From positions 1-64,000 of the forward strand of contig JAJPGV010000062.1 of NCBI GenBank assembly GCA_021325635.1: a stretch of DNA of 64,000 bases. The letters are read 5' to 3'. The position numbers and the translations under genes were made by a program. Within the stretch, counting starts at the first letter, position 1. Each line of letters begins with the position of its first letter. The stretch is from Chloroflexota bacterium (GTDB lineage: Bacteria > Chloroflexota > JAJPGV01). This document shows positions 25,794 through 35,702 of the stretch, piece after piece. The notes beneath the pieces were generated by a model. That model did no database searches. It was not told the origin of the DNA and was given only the letters and a program-made list of their open reading frames with translations.

Positions 25794-26828
25794 TCAGCAT
25801 TTTGGCCCGTTTGCCGTCTGCTCTCGACGCCACAGCTGGCCCAACAGAGCAAACGTCCCGTCAATAGGCGTGGCGGCGGCGCTCATGAGTCCCCACTTCT
25901 TATCCGTCGGCTCAGGCCCATCGGTGCTCCACACGTAGGGCGCCCCACCAATCACCCACCTGGAGTACGTGCGGATCTCACGCCACATGTCGCCGTACCC
26001 CTGCGCCCGCGCATTCGGGCCCGAGGCGTCGGCGCCGAACTCGCTCACCAGCGCCGGCCGATCCAGACCGTTGTCGGGCCAGCTGCTCAAGAGCGAGTCG
26101 ATACGGTCGCTGTAGATGTTCATGCCGTACAGCAGCCAGGGCCGCATGTCGCCACTCTGCCGCAGCCAGTCGCTGAAGACCGGTACGAACTCGTCTTCCG
26201 CCTCGCGGTAGATCACCGGGTGGTTCGGATCGAGCGCGTGAATTTCATCGGCCAGGGCCAGATACGTGTCGCCAAAGGCGGGGTACATGTCCGGCGGCAT
26301 GGCCGAGAGCACTTCGTTACCCAAGCCCCACATGCGGAGGGCAGGGTGGTTCTTGAAACGCTCGACCTTGGCCCGGGCCGTGAGCAGCAGGTACTCCACG
26401 AACGTGGGATCGTCGTAGTTCCCGTCCGGCGGGAGGTAGAACGGCATGATCACGCCGATGCCGAAGCGGTCCGCGCTGTTCAGCGTGAGCTCGTCGAACT
26501 GATCCTGCTGAAAGCCCTTGTCATAGTCCCAGCCGGTAATGTGATTCACGCCGGCCTGGCACAGCAGCTTGAAGTCCCGGGCATAATTGGTCGCCCTCGT
26601 AGCGTCGGGCAGCGCCCGATAAATGGGGTTGTAGCCCATGCCAATGAAGACCTGCTCTCGCCCATTGACGATGTAGTGGTAACCACCGTCCGGGTACTTC
26701 AGAACCCCAACCTGTGAAGGTCCATCAGCCTGGGCCCCAGTCAAGCCCAGACCCCATGGCGAGCAGACGAGCGCCAGGGACGCGAGCAGCCACGCCTTCA
26801 GGATTCGACGCCGACGAAACAAGACCAT
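25794..26828 (-). CDS. Secreted TIM-barrel glycoside hydrolase-like protein
   Basis: A 344-residue exported protein with a signal peptide (residues 1-35; RRRR then a hydrophobic core, ending AQA-DG). The mature part is a clan-GH-A-type TIM barrel related to GH2/GH5. The acid/base pair NE is in MWGLGNEVL (E172) and the likely nucleophile in LVSEFGAD (E263). HPALRMWGLGNEV and DPNHPVIYREAED are also shared with the paralogue at 26987. GGAGG precedes ATG 26828. It probably trims or degrades an extracellular glycan; the substrate is unknown. Confidence 0.82.
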   Translation of the reverse strand: MVLFRRRRILKAWLLASLALVCSPWGLGLTGAQADGPSQVGVLKYPDGGYHYIVNGREQVFIGMGYNPIYRALPDATRATNYARDFKLLCQAGVNHITGWDYDKGFQQDQFDELTLNSADRFGIGVIMPFYLPPDGNYDDPTFVEYLLLTARAKVERFKNHPALRMWGLGNEVLSAMPPDMYPAFGDTYLALADEIHALDPNHPVIYREAEDEFVPVFSDWLRQSGDMRPWLLYGMNIYSDRIDSLLSSWPDNGLDRPALVSEFGADASGPNARAQGYGDMWREIRTYSRWVIGGAPYVWSTDGPEPTDKKWGLMSAAATPIDGTFALLGQLWRREQTANGPKC

Positions 26829-26986
26829 TACCCTACCTCCACAACAGCGAGAAAACCCTCAGCCTGTTCGTTGCATCCAACCACACCAGGCTACCATGGA
26901 GGCGGCGAGCTGCCTAGAGGCTGTGAGGCCGGCAAACCGGCTTGCCCCCACCTCTGCGCACGACCGGCCGGCGGGGTCAAGGCATC

Positions 26987-28981
26987 CTAGGGACTGGTGC
27001 TCCCGGCCAACTCGCTCGCCTGCTGTTCCAGGAAGAGGTTCGAGAGCGCGGAAATCGAGCCATCCACAGGCTTGCCGCTGCCATCGGTCAAGCCGAAATT
27101 CCTATCCAGCGGCTCCGGGCCGACCGTTGTCCAAACGTACGCAGCGCCTCCCAGCACGTTCTCGTGGTGGGCGCGGATGATTGACCAGAGCTTGCTGTAG
27201 AGCGATGGCCGCTCGCCGGGCTGAAAGCCGGCCGGACCGAATTCGGAAACGAGCAGGGGCTGCGTCCAGGTGTGCGTGGGGCCGCGAGTGAGCGCGTCGT
27301 CGATGCGGAAGGTGAAGAAATTCATGCCATACACGAACCAGGGCCGAGGCTTGCCACGCAGCGCCGCGGCTACGGGCTCCGCGTAGCGGTCCTCGGCATC
27401 GCGGTACACCACTGGGTGGTTGGGATCGATCTCGTGAATCATGTCCGCGGCCTCGATGAGGAATCCCGCAAAGGCCTGCGCGCGGTGACTGCGCATGTCC
27501 CCGATGTCGTGCAGCACTTCATTTCCCAAGCCCCACATGACCAGCGCCGGGTTGTCCTTGAAGCTTTCGACCCGTTGCCGCAAAGCCTGCAGCAGGTCAG
27601 CGCGGACCTGCGGGTCGTCGTACGCCAGGCTTGATTTCAAGTCGAACGGCAGAATCACGCCGAGGTCGTGGCGATCGGCCGCCGCCATGAGAACGTCGTC
27701 GAATTCCCGCTCGTCCCAGCCCAGGATGGTGTTGGCGCCGTAGGCTTTGATCGCCGTGAAGTCGTCGTCGTATCGGGCGGCACGCTGGTCCGGCGCCAAG
27801 CTTCCGGTCATGACGTTGTATCCGACCCCACGAATCCCCTGCGGGCGGCCATTGACGAGGTACTCGAAGCCGCCACCTTTGCGCACGATGGCCACCATGG
27901 TCGGCGGCTTGGCCGGGGCGGACGCAGCGCCGCGCCCGGTCCTGCCCGCGGAGAAGACGCGATGCTGTCTCTGCGCGTCGGCCGGAGCAGCGGCTTCCAC
28001 CGCGGCCGCTCCCGATTCCGCCAGTGGGCCATCACCAGGCCTGGCGCCACCACCTCCGCCCAGCCGCAGCGTCACCGACAGCAGCAGCGTCGCCGCCAGC
28101 GAGGCAATGGCGAAACGCAGGCCGGGCGAGGGCAAGCGCAGGCGGCCTGGCCGCCAGGCCATCCAGCGGGAGCGCGCTCGTACCAACACCATCAGACCCA
28201 GGCCAGCGCTTGCAGCCAGGTCGAGCAGAGCGAGGTTGATCGCAAATGACAGCATCCTGCCCTGCTGCACGGCAGCGTCGTACGCCTCGCTGCCCAGGTG
28301 CAGCCCTTTGGTGGCAAACATGGACAGCGCCATCTGGCCACCGCCGGTATCGGTCCACGACAAGGCGAGCAGTGAGGCCGCGCCCTGGAGCAGGCACAGG
28401 AGCGCCGCCAGGCGCCACCAGGCAGTGCAAAGGACAAAGCCGGCCAGCCCACGGCCCGATCGCCGATAGGAGGCCAGCAGCCCCGCCGCGGCAGCGAACA
28501 CCATCACCAGGCTCACCAGCACATCCACCGCCTGGATACCGACAGCCGAGCTTTCCGGAGAGAAAGCCACGCCCAGCCAAGATCCGGCGGGCAAGCCGAG
28601 CGGGGCCACGAACAGCGCCGGCGCCGCCGATGCCAGGGTGTCGCCTAACGCCCCGGCGATAGACACCCCGGTGGGATGAACGGTATCCAGCATGCCCAGC
28701 AGCAGCCGGGCGTACACCTCGTCGCCGACTCGCGCCACCACCAGCGCCTGGATTTCCGGCTGGCTGAACAGCCAGCTCATGGCAACAGACGCCAGCGCAA
28801 CGGCCAACTGCTGGCCGGCGACGACGGCCGCCCAGGTCAGGACAAGGCCGGCAGCGGGAGCCACAAAATGCCGTAGCGCGGAGCCTGCGGCCTCAACTCG
28901 AGAGGAGGAAGATCCTAGTCGAGGCAGCCCTCGATCCAGCTCGAGGCGGCCCTCAGGCGAGTCGCTAGCGACGGCGCTCAA
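26987..28981 (-). CDS. Membrane protein with C-terminal glycoside hydrolase domain
   Basis: A 664-residue protein. The first 305 residues contain about five or six hydrophobic segments (for example 41-70, 150-170, 182-205, 245-267, 288-305). A Gly/Ala/Pro linker (305-360) follows, then a 300-residue TIM-barrel domain closely similar to the gene at 25794. The catalytic candidates E488 (MWGLGNEVL) and E580 (LLVSEFGP) are conserved. It looks like a membrane-tethered paralogue of the secreted form next door. The start is uncertain: TTG 28981 lacks a ribosome binding site, and GTG 28864 just before the first membrane segment is possible. Confidence 0.78.
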   Translation of the reverse strand: MSAVASDSPEGRLELDRGLPRLGSSSSRVEAAGSALRHFVAPAAGLVLTWAAVVAGQQLAVALASVAMSWLFSQPEIQALVVARVGDEVYARLLLGMLDTVHPTGVSIAGALGDTLASAAPALFVAPLGLPAGSWLGVAFSPESSAVGIQAVDVLVSLVMVFAAAAGLLASYRRSGRGLAGFVLCTAWWRLAALLCLLQGAASLLALSWTDTGGGQMALSMFATKGLHLGSEAYDAAVQQGRMLSFAINLALLDLAASAGLGLMVLVRARSRWMAWRPGRLRLPSPGLRFAIASLAATLLLSVTLRLGGGGGARPGDGPLAESGAAAVEAAAPADAQRQHRVFSAGRTGRGAASAPAKPPTMVAIVRKGGGFEYLVNGRPQGIRGVGYNVMTGSLAPDQRAARYDDDFTAIKAYGANTILGWDEREFDDVLMAAADRHDLGVILPFDLKSSLAYDDPQVRADLLQALRQRVESFKDNPALVMWGLGNEVLHDIGDMRSHRAQAFAGFLIEAADMIHEIDPNHPVVYRDAEDRYAEPVAAALRGKPRPWFVYGMNFFTFRIDDALTRGPTHTWTQPLLVSEFGPAGFQPGERPSLYSKLWSIIRAHHENVLGGAAYVWTTVGPEPLDRNFGLTDGSGKPVDGSISALSNLFLEQQASELAGSTSP

Positions 28982-29230
28982 GGAAGGAAGCAGCAGAGAT
29001 CTGGCATCCCAAACGTATTGTGCGACGCGCCGGAATCAGGAGGCAAGCACGGCGTCCTTTTGGGCCAGGCGCCGTTCGCGATGACGAATGCGGGGTTCGA
29101 TCTCACCTGTCTCTTATGTCAAAGAGACTAGCAGCTGAAGACCAGATATCAGGGTCCGATGGCAAGAAAGAGCGCAGGGCCTCACCCGGGAGGGCGGGGG
29201 AGGCTGCCTGCGCTGTTCGGGGTTCTGCTT

Positions 29231-29884
29231 TCAGCGCCGCATCGCGGCCAGCTTGCCGGCAACAGCCACGGCCATGATGAGCACAGCAAGCGGCAGGACC
29301 ACCCACCAGGTGGGCAGGAGCGGGCCCCCAGCCCCCGTCTTGGGCAGCGCTGCCGGCGCCTGTACAGGAGCGGCTGAAGCACCGGCGGTGCTGGAGCCCG
29401 CCGCCGCGGAAGGCTTACTCGCCGCGGAGGGAGTCGCCGTCGTTGGGCTCGGGGCCACAGAGGGCGGCGCGGAAGCAGCGGCGGCGGACGGCGACGGAGC
29501 TGTCGATGCGCTTGGAGAGGCGCTGGCCGAGGCAGCGGTCGAAGCGGCCGCAACGGTGATCGTGCCTTTCATCGAGGGATGGATGGTGCAGATGTAGTTG
29601 AACGTGCCGGCTGTGTTGAAGGTGAAGCTGAACTTTTGACCGGCTTGCAGGACGCCGGAATCGAAAACGCCCTGGTCGGTGGCCGTGTGTGCCGTCGGTC
29701 CGTTGTTCGTCCAGGTCACGGTCGTGCCGAGTGGCACGCTGAGGCTAGCGGGCGTGAATTGAAAATCGGCAATGGTAACGGCGCCGGCAGTCTGGGCCAG
29801 CGCGGCGCCAGGCGCGAGACCAAGGGCCAAGACGAGCGAAGTGGCGAGGATCAGAACACGAGCTCTTCCTACGAGATGCAGCAT
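29231..29884 (-). CDS. Cell-wall-anchored cupredoxin (LPKTG)
   Basis: A 217-residue exported plastocyanin-like copper protein. After the signal peptide (1-30) comes a cupredoxin domain (about 34-112) with type-1 copper ligands His (TAHTATD), Cys (YICTIHP), His and Met (SMKG). A long Ser/Ala/Pro stalk leads to LPKTG, a hydrophobic segment (WWVVLPLAVLIMAVAVAG) and a basic tail KLAAMRR, the layout of a sortase substrate. It would carry electrons at the wall surface. ATG 29884 has AAGGAG seven bases upstream; this site lies in a small hairpin. Confidence 0.85.
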   Translation of the reverse strand: MLHLVGRARVLILATSLVLALGLAPGAALAQTAGAVTIADFQFTPASLSVPLGTTVTWTNNGPTAHTATDQGVFDSGVLQAGQKFSFTFNTAGTFNYICTIHPSMKGTITVAAASTAASASASPSASTAPSPSAAAASAPPSVAPSPTTATPSAASKPSAAAGSSTAGASAAPVQAPAALPKTGAGGPLLPTWWVVLPLAVLIMAVAVAGKLAAMRR

Positions 29885-29890
29885 GGCAAT

Positions 29891-29906
29891 CTCCTTGCGG
29901 CAAGGA
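29891..29906 (-). promoter_or_regulatory. Hairpin covering the cupredoxin ribosome binding site
   Basis: On the minus strand TCCTTG-CCG-CAAGGA forms a 6-bp stem with a 3-base loop, and its 3' arm contains most of the AAGGAG Shine-Dalgarno for the gene starting at 29884. Folding would hide the site, suggesting translational control. Short stem; may be coincidence. Confidence 0.35.
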
Positions 29907-29934
29907 TGCGGCTGCAGGAGTAGTCGACGCGGGG

Positions 29935-30306
29935 TTACGCCGAGGAGCTCAACTGAAGCGAGGCTACGAGCGCCAGCAGCTCCTCGATGTCGAAAGGCTT
30001 GACCATGACGGCCGCCGCGCCGAACCCCTGAACCTCGTTGACCTGCCGGCTGGCCGAAAGGAGCAGCACTGGCACGCTCATGGCCAGGTTCAGCTCTCGC
30101 TGGCGGACGCGAAAAGACCAGCCATCCAGGCCGGGCATCATCAAGTCCAGAACGATCAGCATCGGTGCGCGCTCAGCCAGCTTCGCCAGCGCCGACGCGC
30201 CGTCCGTAGCTTCTATGACTTCGTAGCCTTCGTCACGCAGCGCCTCGCGCAGCACGTAGCGAACACCTTCGTCGTCGTCGACAACCAGAACGCAGCGGTC
30301 AGACAC
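29935..30306 (-). CDS. Single-domain response regulator
   Basis: A 123-residue receiver (CheY-like) protein. The acidic pocket is VVDDDEG (residues 8-14), the phospho-acceptor Asp54 lies in VLDLMMPGLDGW, Thr/Ser switch is LLSAS and the Lys is in VMVKPFD. No output domain is attached. The start is GTG at 30306, within the end of the kinase gene (8-nt overlap), with GAGG just upstream; a longer frame (30402) would extend deep into the kinase. It is probably phosphorylated by that kinase and signals by protein contact. Confidence 0.9.
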   Translation of the reverse strand: MSDRCVLVVDDDEGVRYVLREALRDEGYEVIEATDGASALAKLAERAPMLIVLDLMMPGLDGWSFRVRQRELNLAMSVPVLLLSASRQVNEVQGFGAAAVMVKPFDIEELLALVASLQLSSSA

Positions 30307-31738
30307 GTGCCTCGGAATCCAGCCCGGCCGAAGACTTCGGCAGCCAGACCACGAGAGCAGTCCCGTCCTCCAGCCCGCTTTCCGCCCAGATGCGCCCTCC
30401 ATGGGCGGTCACGATCTCGCGGCAGATGTGAAGGCCCAGTCCCATCCCGGGGATGTGGCTGCTCAGCGCATTCGAGGCCCGGCCAAACGGCTCGAAGATG
30501 TGTTCTTCGCTGCCCGCCGGCACACCAATTCCCTGGTCGCTCACCGCGAGCTGCCAGCCGCCCTCTGCTTCGTCGAGAGACAGCGCGACGGTTCCTCCTT
30601 GCGGCGAGTATTTGACGGCGTTTTCGAGCAGGTTCGCCATGACCTGGTCCAACCGCTCACGGTCAGCCAGCACCGAACAGGGTGGGTTCGCCAAGCTGGC
30701 GCTGAATAGGTGCGTTTCCTCGAACTGGTTCTGCGCCCATTCCACCCAATCGGTCACGACCTGGCATAGGTCGAGCTCTCGCTTCTCCACCGGCAGCGCC
30801 CCGCTCTTCAAGCGAGCGACGTCCAGCAGGTTACCGATGAGGGCGGTGAGTTGGTCGGCGGCGCGTTCGATAACGAACAGGGTCTTTTCCACCCGATGAG
30901 GCTCGGCATAGCCACGGACATGCCAGCGCGACAGCAGCTGAGCGGAGCCTTTCAGGGTTGCAACCGGCGTCCTCAACTCGTGCGAGGCAATCCACAAAAA
31001 CTCCTCCCGGATCTTCAGGGCGGCCTCAGCAGTCGACCTAGCCTCCTGCTCGGCTTGCAGCAGACGCGTTCGTTCGGCCACTTCCGATTCGAGAGCCAGC
31101 GCCTTCTGCTCCAACAGCGCGACCGCCCGCAGCCGTTCGACGTCGTTCGAAAGCAGCGTGTAGGCTTCCGTAGGAACGACGTTGGCGTGTTTGGAACACA
31201 CTTCCCGCAGCCCGTCGACATCCGTTTCCCGGGCGAAGAGCGCCAAAGGGTAGGCACAGCGCAGGGAGAATTGGCAGCTCCTGGCCAGGCTATTCCACAG
31301 CTCTTCGACGCAAAGGGCAGCTTCGCGGTTACCGTCGGCCCAAAGGAGCGCCACCATTTCTCCGAAGGCCGCCACGCCGGCCTGCTCGCCGGGTGCGGTG
31401 GCACGCGCGCGGCCGATAACGTCACCCAGGATGCTGTTGAACAAGCCCTCGTCCGGCATGCCGGAGCGCATGAACAGCTCTAGCGTGTCGCTCGCATTCA
31501 GGGGCACGTACCAGCCCTGTCTCAGCGCCTGCGACAGGTCGATGCCGCGCCGCAACAAGCATGTCTCCAGCCCCTCACGATGCGTATCCGTCGCGATGAC
31601 TACACAGGCGTCTCCGCGGCCCAAGGCGGATCCCACAAAGGCGCCGAGACCATCGACCATAGACGGATCAGCGCGGTAGAAGTGCACGCTGTGCGTGCAG
31701 GCGCCGGATTGCAGCGAGTCCGAGAGCGGCTCCGGCAT
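30299..31738 (-). CDS. MEDS-domain sensor histidine kinase
   Basis: A 479-residue soluble histidine kinase. The N-terminal half (about 15-180) matches the MEDS sensory domain (HSVHFYRADPSMVDGLGAFV, GRGDACVVIATDTHREGLE), seen in DcmR-like regulators and proposed to bind small hydrocarbons. A coiled coil (205-245) precedes the dimerisation domain with phospho-acceptor His253 (WIASHELRTPVATLKG). The ATPase domain (N box ENAVKYS; DQGIGVP; GMGLGLHICREIV) ends the protein. ATG 31738 is supported by GGGGAG; GTG 31744 is the alternative. The following receiver gene overlaps it. Confidence 0.9.
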   Translation of the reverse strand: MPEPLSDSLQSGACTHSVHFYRADPSMVDGLGAFVGSALGRGDACVVIATDTHREGLETCLLRRGIDLSQALRQGWYVPLNASDTLELFMRSGMPDEGLFNSILGDVIGRARATAPGEQAGVAAFGEMVALLWADGNREAALCVEELWNSLARSCQFSLRCAYPLALFARETDVDGLREVCSKHANVVPTEAYTLLSNDVERLRAVALLEQKALALESEVAERTRLLQAEQEARSTAEAALKIREEFLWIASHELRTPVATLKGSAQLLSRWHVRGYAEPHRVEKTLFVIERAADQLTALIGNLLDVARLKSGALPVEKRELDLCQVVTDWVEWAQNQFEETHLFSASLANPPCSVLADRERLDQVMANLLENAVKYSPQGGTVALSLDEAEGGWQLAVSDQGIGVPAGSEEHIFEPFGRASNALSSHIPGMGLGLHICREIVTAHGGRIWAESGLEDGTALVVWLPKSSAGLDSEARV

Positions 31739-31908
31739 ATCCACGCTCCCCAGGTCGAGGACTGCTTCGAAGTCGTCCAGCTTGGATCCCTCCTACACAA
31801 ATGGGTACAGGCGCCACGCAACGCTGGAGGACCTTTTCAATTGTTCAGCTCGCCGAATCGGCGTCGACCAGCGAGCGCGAGCGTTATGCGGCGACGAATG
31901 CCGCCGGC

Positions 31909-32673
31909 TCAGCAAGACCGATGCCAGGCGCTGGACCACCATCCGCAGATCTGCTCCAGGGCGGCCCCGAGATCGAATGCCCGGCGGCCGAGAAGACGGA
32001 AGCAGTACCCGGCGCATGCAAGCTCAGACACGCCAACCTGGAGCGTCGTATCGTCCTCCCACACGCTGCACGGATCCAGCGGATCCTTCGGACCCAGGGC
32101 ATAGGCAGAGGCGAAATTGAGGTATGGACCAAGCCTCGACCGGAGGGTCGAGGAGCGCGGCAGCAGGCGCTGACGCTCTCGAGCGACCAGCGTTCCTTCG
32201 CGCCAGACGTCGGTGTCGAGACGCAGCTCGTCGTAAGCAAGCAGCTCTCCGCGCAGCGCCCTCCCCGGAGTTACGCTCTCGGCCAGCAACAGCCAGGCGG
32301 TGGTGGCCATTCGGACTTCCAGACTGGAATGGTGCTCCGCTTGCGCGTGAGGGACCAGCGGATGGGGGATAAGGCTGAGCGCGGAACGTTCGCCCAGGCT
32401 AATCGACCATCGCTGCGACGACCGGCCCGAATGGAGCTGCGTGGCCGCCTGCGTTCGGAGATCGATCCTTGCGTCCTCCTCCAGCACCACTTCCAGGTGC
32501 AGCCGGTCTCCGGCCAGCAGGCCGCCGGCGGAGCTGACGAGCGTGACGGCGAGGGCCCTACGGCAAGCCGACCAGTGTGGCCGAAGGACGCGCAGCGGCG
32601 GCTCGCAGCGCACATCCAGCAGCCTGGTCTCGCCGGACTTGCAGCCGGCGCGCAAGAAGAGCTCGCCGTTCAA
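31909..32673 (-). CDS. ureD: Urease accessory protein UreD
   Basis: A 254-residue UreD (UreH) protein, the scaffold that binds apo-urease and recruits UreF-UreG for nickel loading. It starts [17 protein letters not shown] and has the typical [29 protein letters not shown] and [22 protein letters not shown] order. TTG 32673 is chosen: it overlaps the ureG stop as TTGA, the same junction as ureF-ureG. A longer start at 32730 would overlap ureG by 61 bases. It is the last gene of the urea locus. Confidence 0.88.
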   Translation of the reverse strand: MNGELFLRAGCKSGETRLLDVRCEPPLRVLRPHWSACRRALAVTLVSSAGGLLAGDRLHLEVVLEEDARIDLRTQAATQLHSGRSSQRWSISLGERSALSLIPHPLVPHAQAEHHSSLEVRMATTAWLLLAESVTPGRALRGELLAYDELRLDTDVWREGTLVARERQRLLPRSSTLRSRLGPYLNFASAYALGPKDPLDPCSVWEDDTTLQVGVSELACAGYCFRLLGRRAFDLGAALEQICGWWSSAWHRSC

Positions 32674-33317
32674 TGCGGGTGCGAGTGGCGCGGCGTGAAC
32701 GGCTCGGTGACGCGGTGCCCCTCCTGCCACCGCCTCAGCAGCCAGTCGGTCACTCGGTCCACGCCCACGCCGCGGCGCAGGTCGGACAGCAGCACCGGGC
32801 GGCCGGAGCGCAGTCTGTGCGCCTCGCGCTCCATCACTTCCAGTGACGCGCCAACGTGATTGGCCAGATCGATCTTGTTGATGAGCAGCAGGTCGGAATA
32901 CGTCTGCGCAGGGCCACCCTTGCGCGGGATCTTCTCGCCACCAGCGACGTCGATGACGTAGATGGTGTAGTCCACCAGCTCGGGACTGAACGTAGCCGCG
33001 AGGTTGTCGCCGCCCGACTCGATCAGGAGGACCTGCAGGGCGCCGAAGGAGGCCTCCAGATCCTCGACCGCGTTCAGGTTGATCGAGATGTCGTCACGCA
33101 CTGCCGAATGCGGACAGGCACCCGTTTCGACGCCTCGAATGCGCTCGGCCGGCAGCGATCCGGCCCGAACCAGGAAGTCAGCATCCTCACGCGTGTAGAT
33201 GTCATTCGTGATTACCGCCATGTCGAGGGTGCCGCTCAACCGCTGGCACAGGGCGTTGACGAGCGCGGTCTTGCCCGAACCTACCGGGCCCCCGATACCG
33301 AAGCGAACTGCGCTCAA
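32670..33317 (-). CDS. ureG: Urease accessory GTPase UreG
   Basis: A 215-residue SIMIBI GTPase that drives nickel delivery to urease. The P-loop is [13 protein letters not shown] (residues 7-19). The nickel-binding CPH is in [11 protein letters not shown], and [23 protein letters not shown] (G4) and a His-containing C-terminus RHSHPH are present. TTG 33317 gives the normal UreG length and overlaps the ureF stop as TTGA; the longer frame to 33374 reads into ureF. Confidence 0.95.
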   Translation of the reverse strand: MSAVRFGIGGPVGSGKTALVNALCQRLSGTLDMAVITNDIYTREDADFLVRAGSLPAERIRGVETGACPHSAVRDDISINLNAVEDLEASFGALQVLLIESGGDNLAATFSPELVDYTIYVIDVAGGEKIPRKGGPAQTYSDLLLINKIDLANHVGASLEVMEREAHRLRSGRPVLLSDLRRGVGVDRVTDWLLRRWQEGHRVTEPFTPRHSHPH

Positions 33318-34003
33318 GACAGGAACAATCGGGCGAACTGACGCTCGTGCCGCATGCCGGCCAGATCGAACCATGGGCTGAATGAGCCCGCTTCCTCTGG
33401 CAAAACCCGCAGCGAGCGGCCGACCGCCCGGCGAATGGCCGGCTTCAGCGCCTCCAACAGCTCCTGAACCACGGACTGGCTAATGCGCCCGAGGCGCTGG
33501 GCGGCAGTCAACTGCTGGCGCACTGCCTGCATGGCGTAGGCGGCGAGCCCCTCCATCAACGGTACGTCCCAGTGCCGGACTACCACCCCGAAGACAACTG
33601 GCTGATGCTCCACTCCGGCATCGGCCGTGCGCTCGGGCAATCCTCCCGGTCTCACCTTCACCGCAGCGCGTAAGAAGCCGCGGCCGACTGAGCGGGACGC
33701 CAACCGGAATTCACGCACCGGCGTCAGGACGTCCATCAAGCCGTCCAGCTCGACCAGCCGCGATACGTCTTCGGCCTGGTAAGCCACGCGCAGCAGCGGC
33801 AGCTCCAGTTCGGCGACGGCATCGGACAGGCGAGCCCGGAGCAGCGCCTCGAGGTCGAAGCTGTCCTGTGCCTGCAGCCATTCGAGGCCGAAGGAATGGG
33901 CGTAGGCGCCCGAGGGGAAGCCCGAGTCGACGAGCTGTAACAGGTCGAGCAACCGCCAGCTAGATGTTTCGTCGCGAGCAGCCGGCACAGGGCCGCGGTT
34001 CAC
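33314..34003 (-). CDS. ureF: Urease accessory protein UreF
   Basis: A 229-residue all-helical UreF, which bridges UreD and UreG and acts as fidelity factor for metallocentre assembly. Typical N-terminal motif [20 protein letters not shown] (residues 19-38) is conserved, and the C-terminus has [17 protein letters not shown] and the usual terminal residues. The start is GTG at 34003, nine bases after ureC, with AGGA upstream. The stop overlaps the ureG start. Confidence 0.93.
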   Translation of the reverse strand: MNRGPVPAARDETSSWRLLDLLQLVDSGFPSGAYAHSFGLEWLQAQDSFDLEALLRARLSDAVAELELPLLRVAYQAEDVSRLVELDGLMDVLTPVREFRLASRSVGRGFLRAAVKVRPGGLPERTADAGVEHQPVVFGVVVRHWDVPLMEGLAAYAMQAVRQQLTAAQRLGRISQSVVQELLEALKPAIRRAVGRSLRVLPEEAGSFSPWFDLAGMRHERQFARLFLS

Positions 34004-34012
34004 GCAGCCATC

Positions 34013-35701
34013 CTAGAACAGGAAGTAGCGCTGGGCCATGGGCAGGACATCCGCGGGTTCGCAGGTGAGCCACTGGCCGTCCGCTTCGACGCGGTATGTC
34101 TCGGGGTCCACCGTGATTGTCGGCGTAGCCGCATTCAGTGCCATCGAGTGCTTGCCGATGTCGCGCGTGTGGGCCACGGCCATGGCCGCTTTGCGCAGGC
34201 CCAGCCGCTCCGGAACACCGGACGACAGCGCCGCGGCCGACACAAACGTCAGCGACGTCGCCTGCCGGGCCGCCGCGCCAAACATGGGCCGGTACAGGAC
34301 CGGCTGCGGTGTGGGGATAGAGGCGTTGGGATCGCCCATCGCCGCCCAGGCAATCATCCCTCCTTTGAGCACCAACTCTGGTTTCACGCCGAAGAAGGCT
34401 GGCTTCCATAGCACCAGATCGGCCAGCTTACCCATCTCCACAGAGCCCACGACGCGCGAAATACCGTGGGTGATGGCTGGATTGATGGTGTATTTGGCGA
34501 TGTAGCGCTTGATGCGAGCGTTGTCCGCCTCGCCGCTATCACCTTCGAGGGGTCCGCGCTGCAGCTTCATCTTGTGCGCCGTCTGCCAGGTTCGCATGAT
34601 GACCTCGCCAACGCGGCCCATGGCCTGGGAGTCGGAGCTCATCATGCTGATAGCTCCGAGGTCGTGCAGGATGTCCTCGGCGGCAATGGTCTCCGGGCGG
34701 ATACGAGACTCGGCAAAGGCGAGATCCTCAGGAACGTCGGCGGATAGGTGGTGGCACACCATCAGCATGTCCAGGTGCTCGCGCAGCGTGTTCACGGTGT
34801 ATGGCCGGGTGGGGTTGGTCGAAGACGGCAGTACGTTCGGCAGGCCCACAACCTTGATGATGTCGGGTGCGTGACCTCCGCCTGCCCCTTCGGTGTGGTA
34901 GGTGTGAATAGCGCGGTTGCCGATGGCGGCAATGGTGTCTTCGACGAAGCCAGCTTCGTTGAGTGTGTCGGTGTGGATCGCCACCTGCACGTCCAGGTCG
35001 TCGGCTACCCGCAGACAGGTGTCGATGGCCGCGGGCGTCGAGCCCCAGTCTTCGTGCAGCTTGAGGCCAATAGCGCCTGCCTGCACCTGTTCGGCCAGCG
35101 CTTCATAGCTGCAGGAGTTGCCCTTGCCGAGGAACCCCAGGTTTACCGGGTAGGCGTCGGCCGCCTGCAGCATACGCTCGATGTTCCACCGTCCGGGCGT
35201 GCAAGTGGTGGCGTTGGTGCCGGTAGCAGGGCCGGTGCCACCGCCAATCATGGTTGTCACACCGGACGAGATGGCCTCGTCGATCTGCTGCGGGGAAATG
35301 AAGTGGATGTGCGTGTCGATGCCGCCGGCAGTGAGGATCAGACCCTCAGCGGCGAGGATCTCGGTCCCCGCCCCGATCTCGAGCGCCGGGTCCACGCCAT
35401 CCATGACGTCACCGTTGCCGGCCTTGCCGATAGCCGTGATACGGCCACCCTTGACGCCAATGTCGGCCTTGAGCACGCCCCAGTAGTCGACGATCAGCGC
35501 GTTGGTGATGACCAGGTCCGGCACGTCCACCGACTGGCCCTGGCCCATGCCATCGCGGATGACCTTGCCGCCGCCGAACTTGGCCTCGTCGCCGTACACG
35601 CCGAAGTCGCGCTCCACCTGCGCGAACAGCTCGGTGTCCGCCAGGCGAACGCGATCGCCGGTCGTAGGGCCGTAGTGGGCGGCATAGTCACCGCGGTCCA
35701 T
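34013..35701 (-). CDS. ureC: Urease subunit alpha
   Basis: A 562-residue catalytic urease subunit that hydrolyses urea to ammonia and carbamate at a di-nickel centre. Nickel ligands are visible: IDTHIHF, the carbamylated Lys214 ([12 protein letters not shown]), and [13 protein letters not shown] and [16 protein letters not shown] histidines. The mobile flap has MVCHHLS with the catalytic His, and the metal Asp lies in [13 protein letters not shown]. Start ATG 35701 begins [20 protein letters not shown], the normal N-terminus, one base after the ureB stop; a longer frame overlapping ureB is artefactual. Confidence 0.97.
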   Translation of the reverse strand: MDRGDYAAHYGPTTGDRVRLADTELFAQVERDFGVYGDEAKFGGGKVIRDGMGQGQSVDVPDLVITNALIVDYWGVLKADIGVKGGRITAIGKAGNGDVMDGVDPALEIGAGTEILAAEGLILTAGGIDTHIHFISPQQIDEAISSGVTTMIGGGTGPATGTNATTCTPGRWNIERMLQAADAYPVNLGFLGKGNSCSYEALAEQVQAGAIGLKLHEDWGSTPAAIDTCLRVADDLDVQVAIHTDTLNEAGFVEDTIAAIGNRAIHTYHTEGAGGGHAPDIIKVVGLPNVLPSSTNPTRPYTVNTLREHLDMLMVCHHLSADVPEDLAFAESRIRPETIAAEDILHDLGAISMMSSDSQAMGRVGEVIMRTWQTAHKMKLQRGPLEGDSGEADNARIKRYIAKYTINPAITHGISRVVGSVEMGKLADLVLWKPAFFGVKPELVLKGGMIAWAAMGDPNASIPTPQPVLYRPMFGAAARQATSLTFVSAAALSSGVPERLGLRKAAMAVAHTRDIGKHSMALNAATPTITVDPETYRVEADGQWLTCEPADVLPMAQRYFLF

Positions 35702-35702
35702 C

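Noticed and set aside
26928-26941. GCCGG-CAAA-CCGGC hairpin between the two glycosidase genes
   Set aside because: Five-base stem with no U-tract in GC-rich sequence; too weak to call a terminator.
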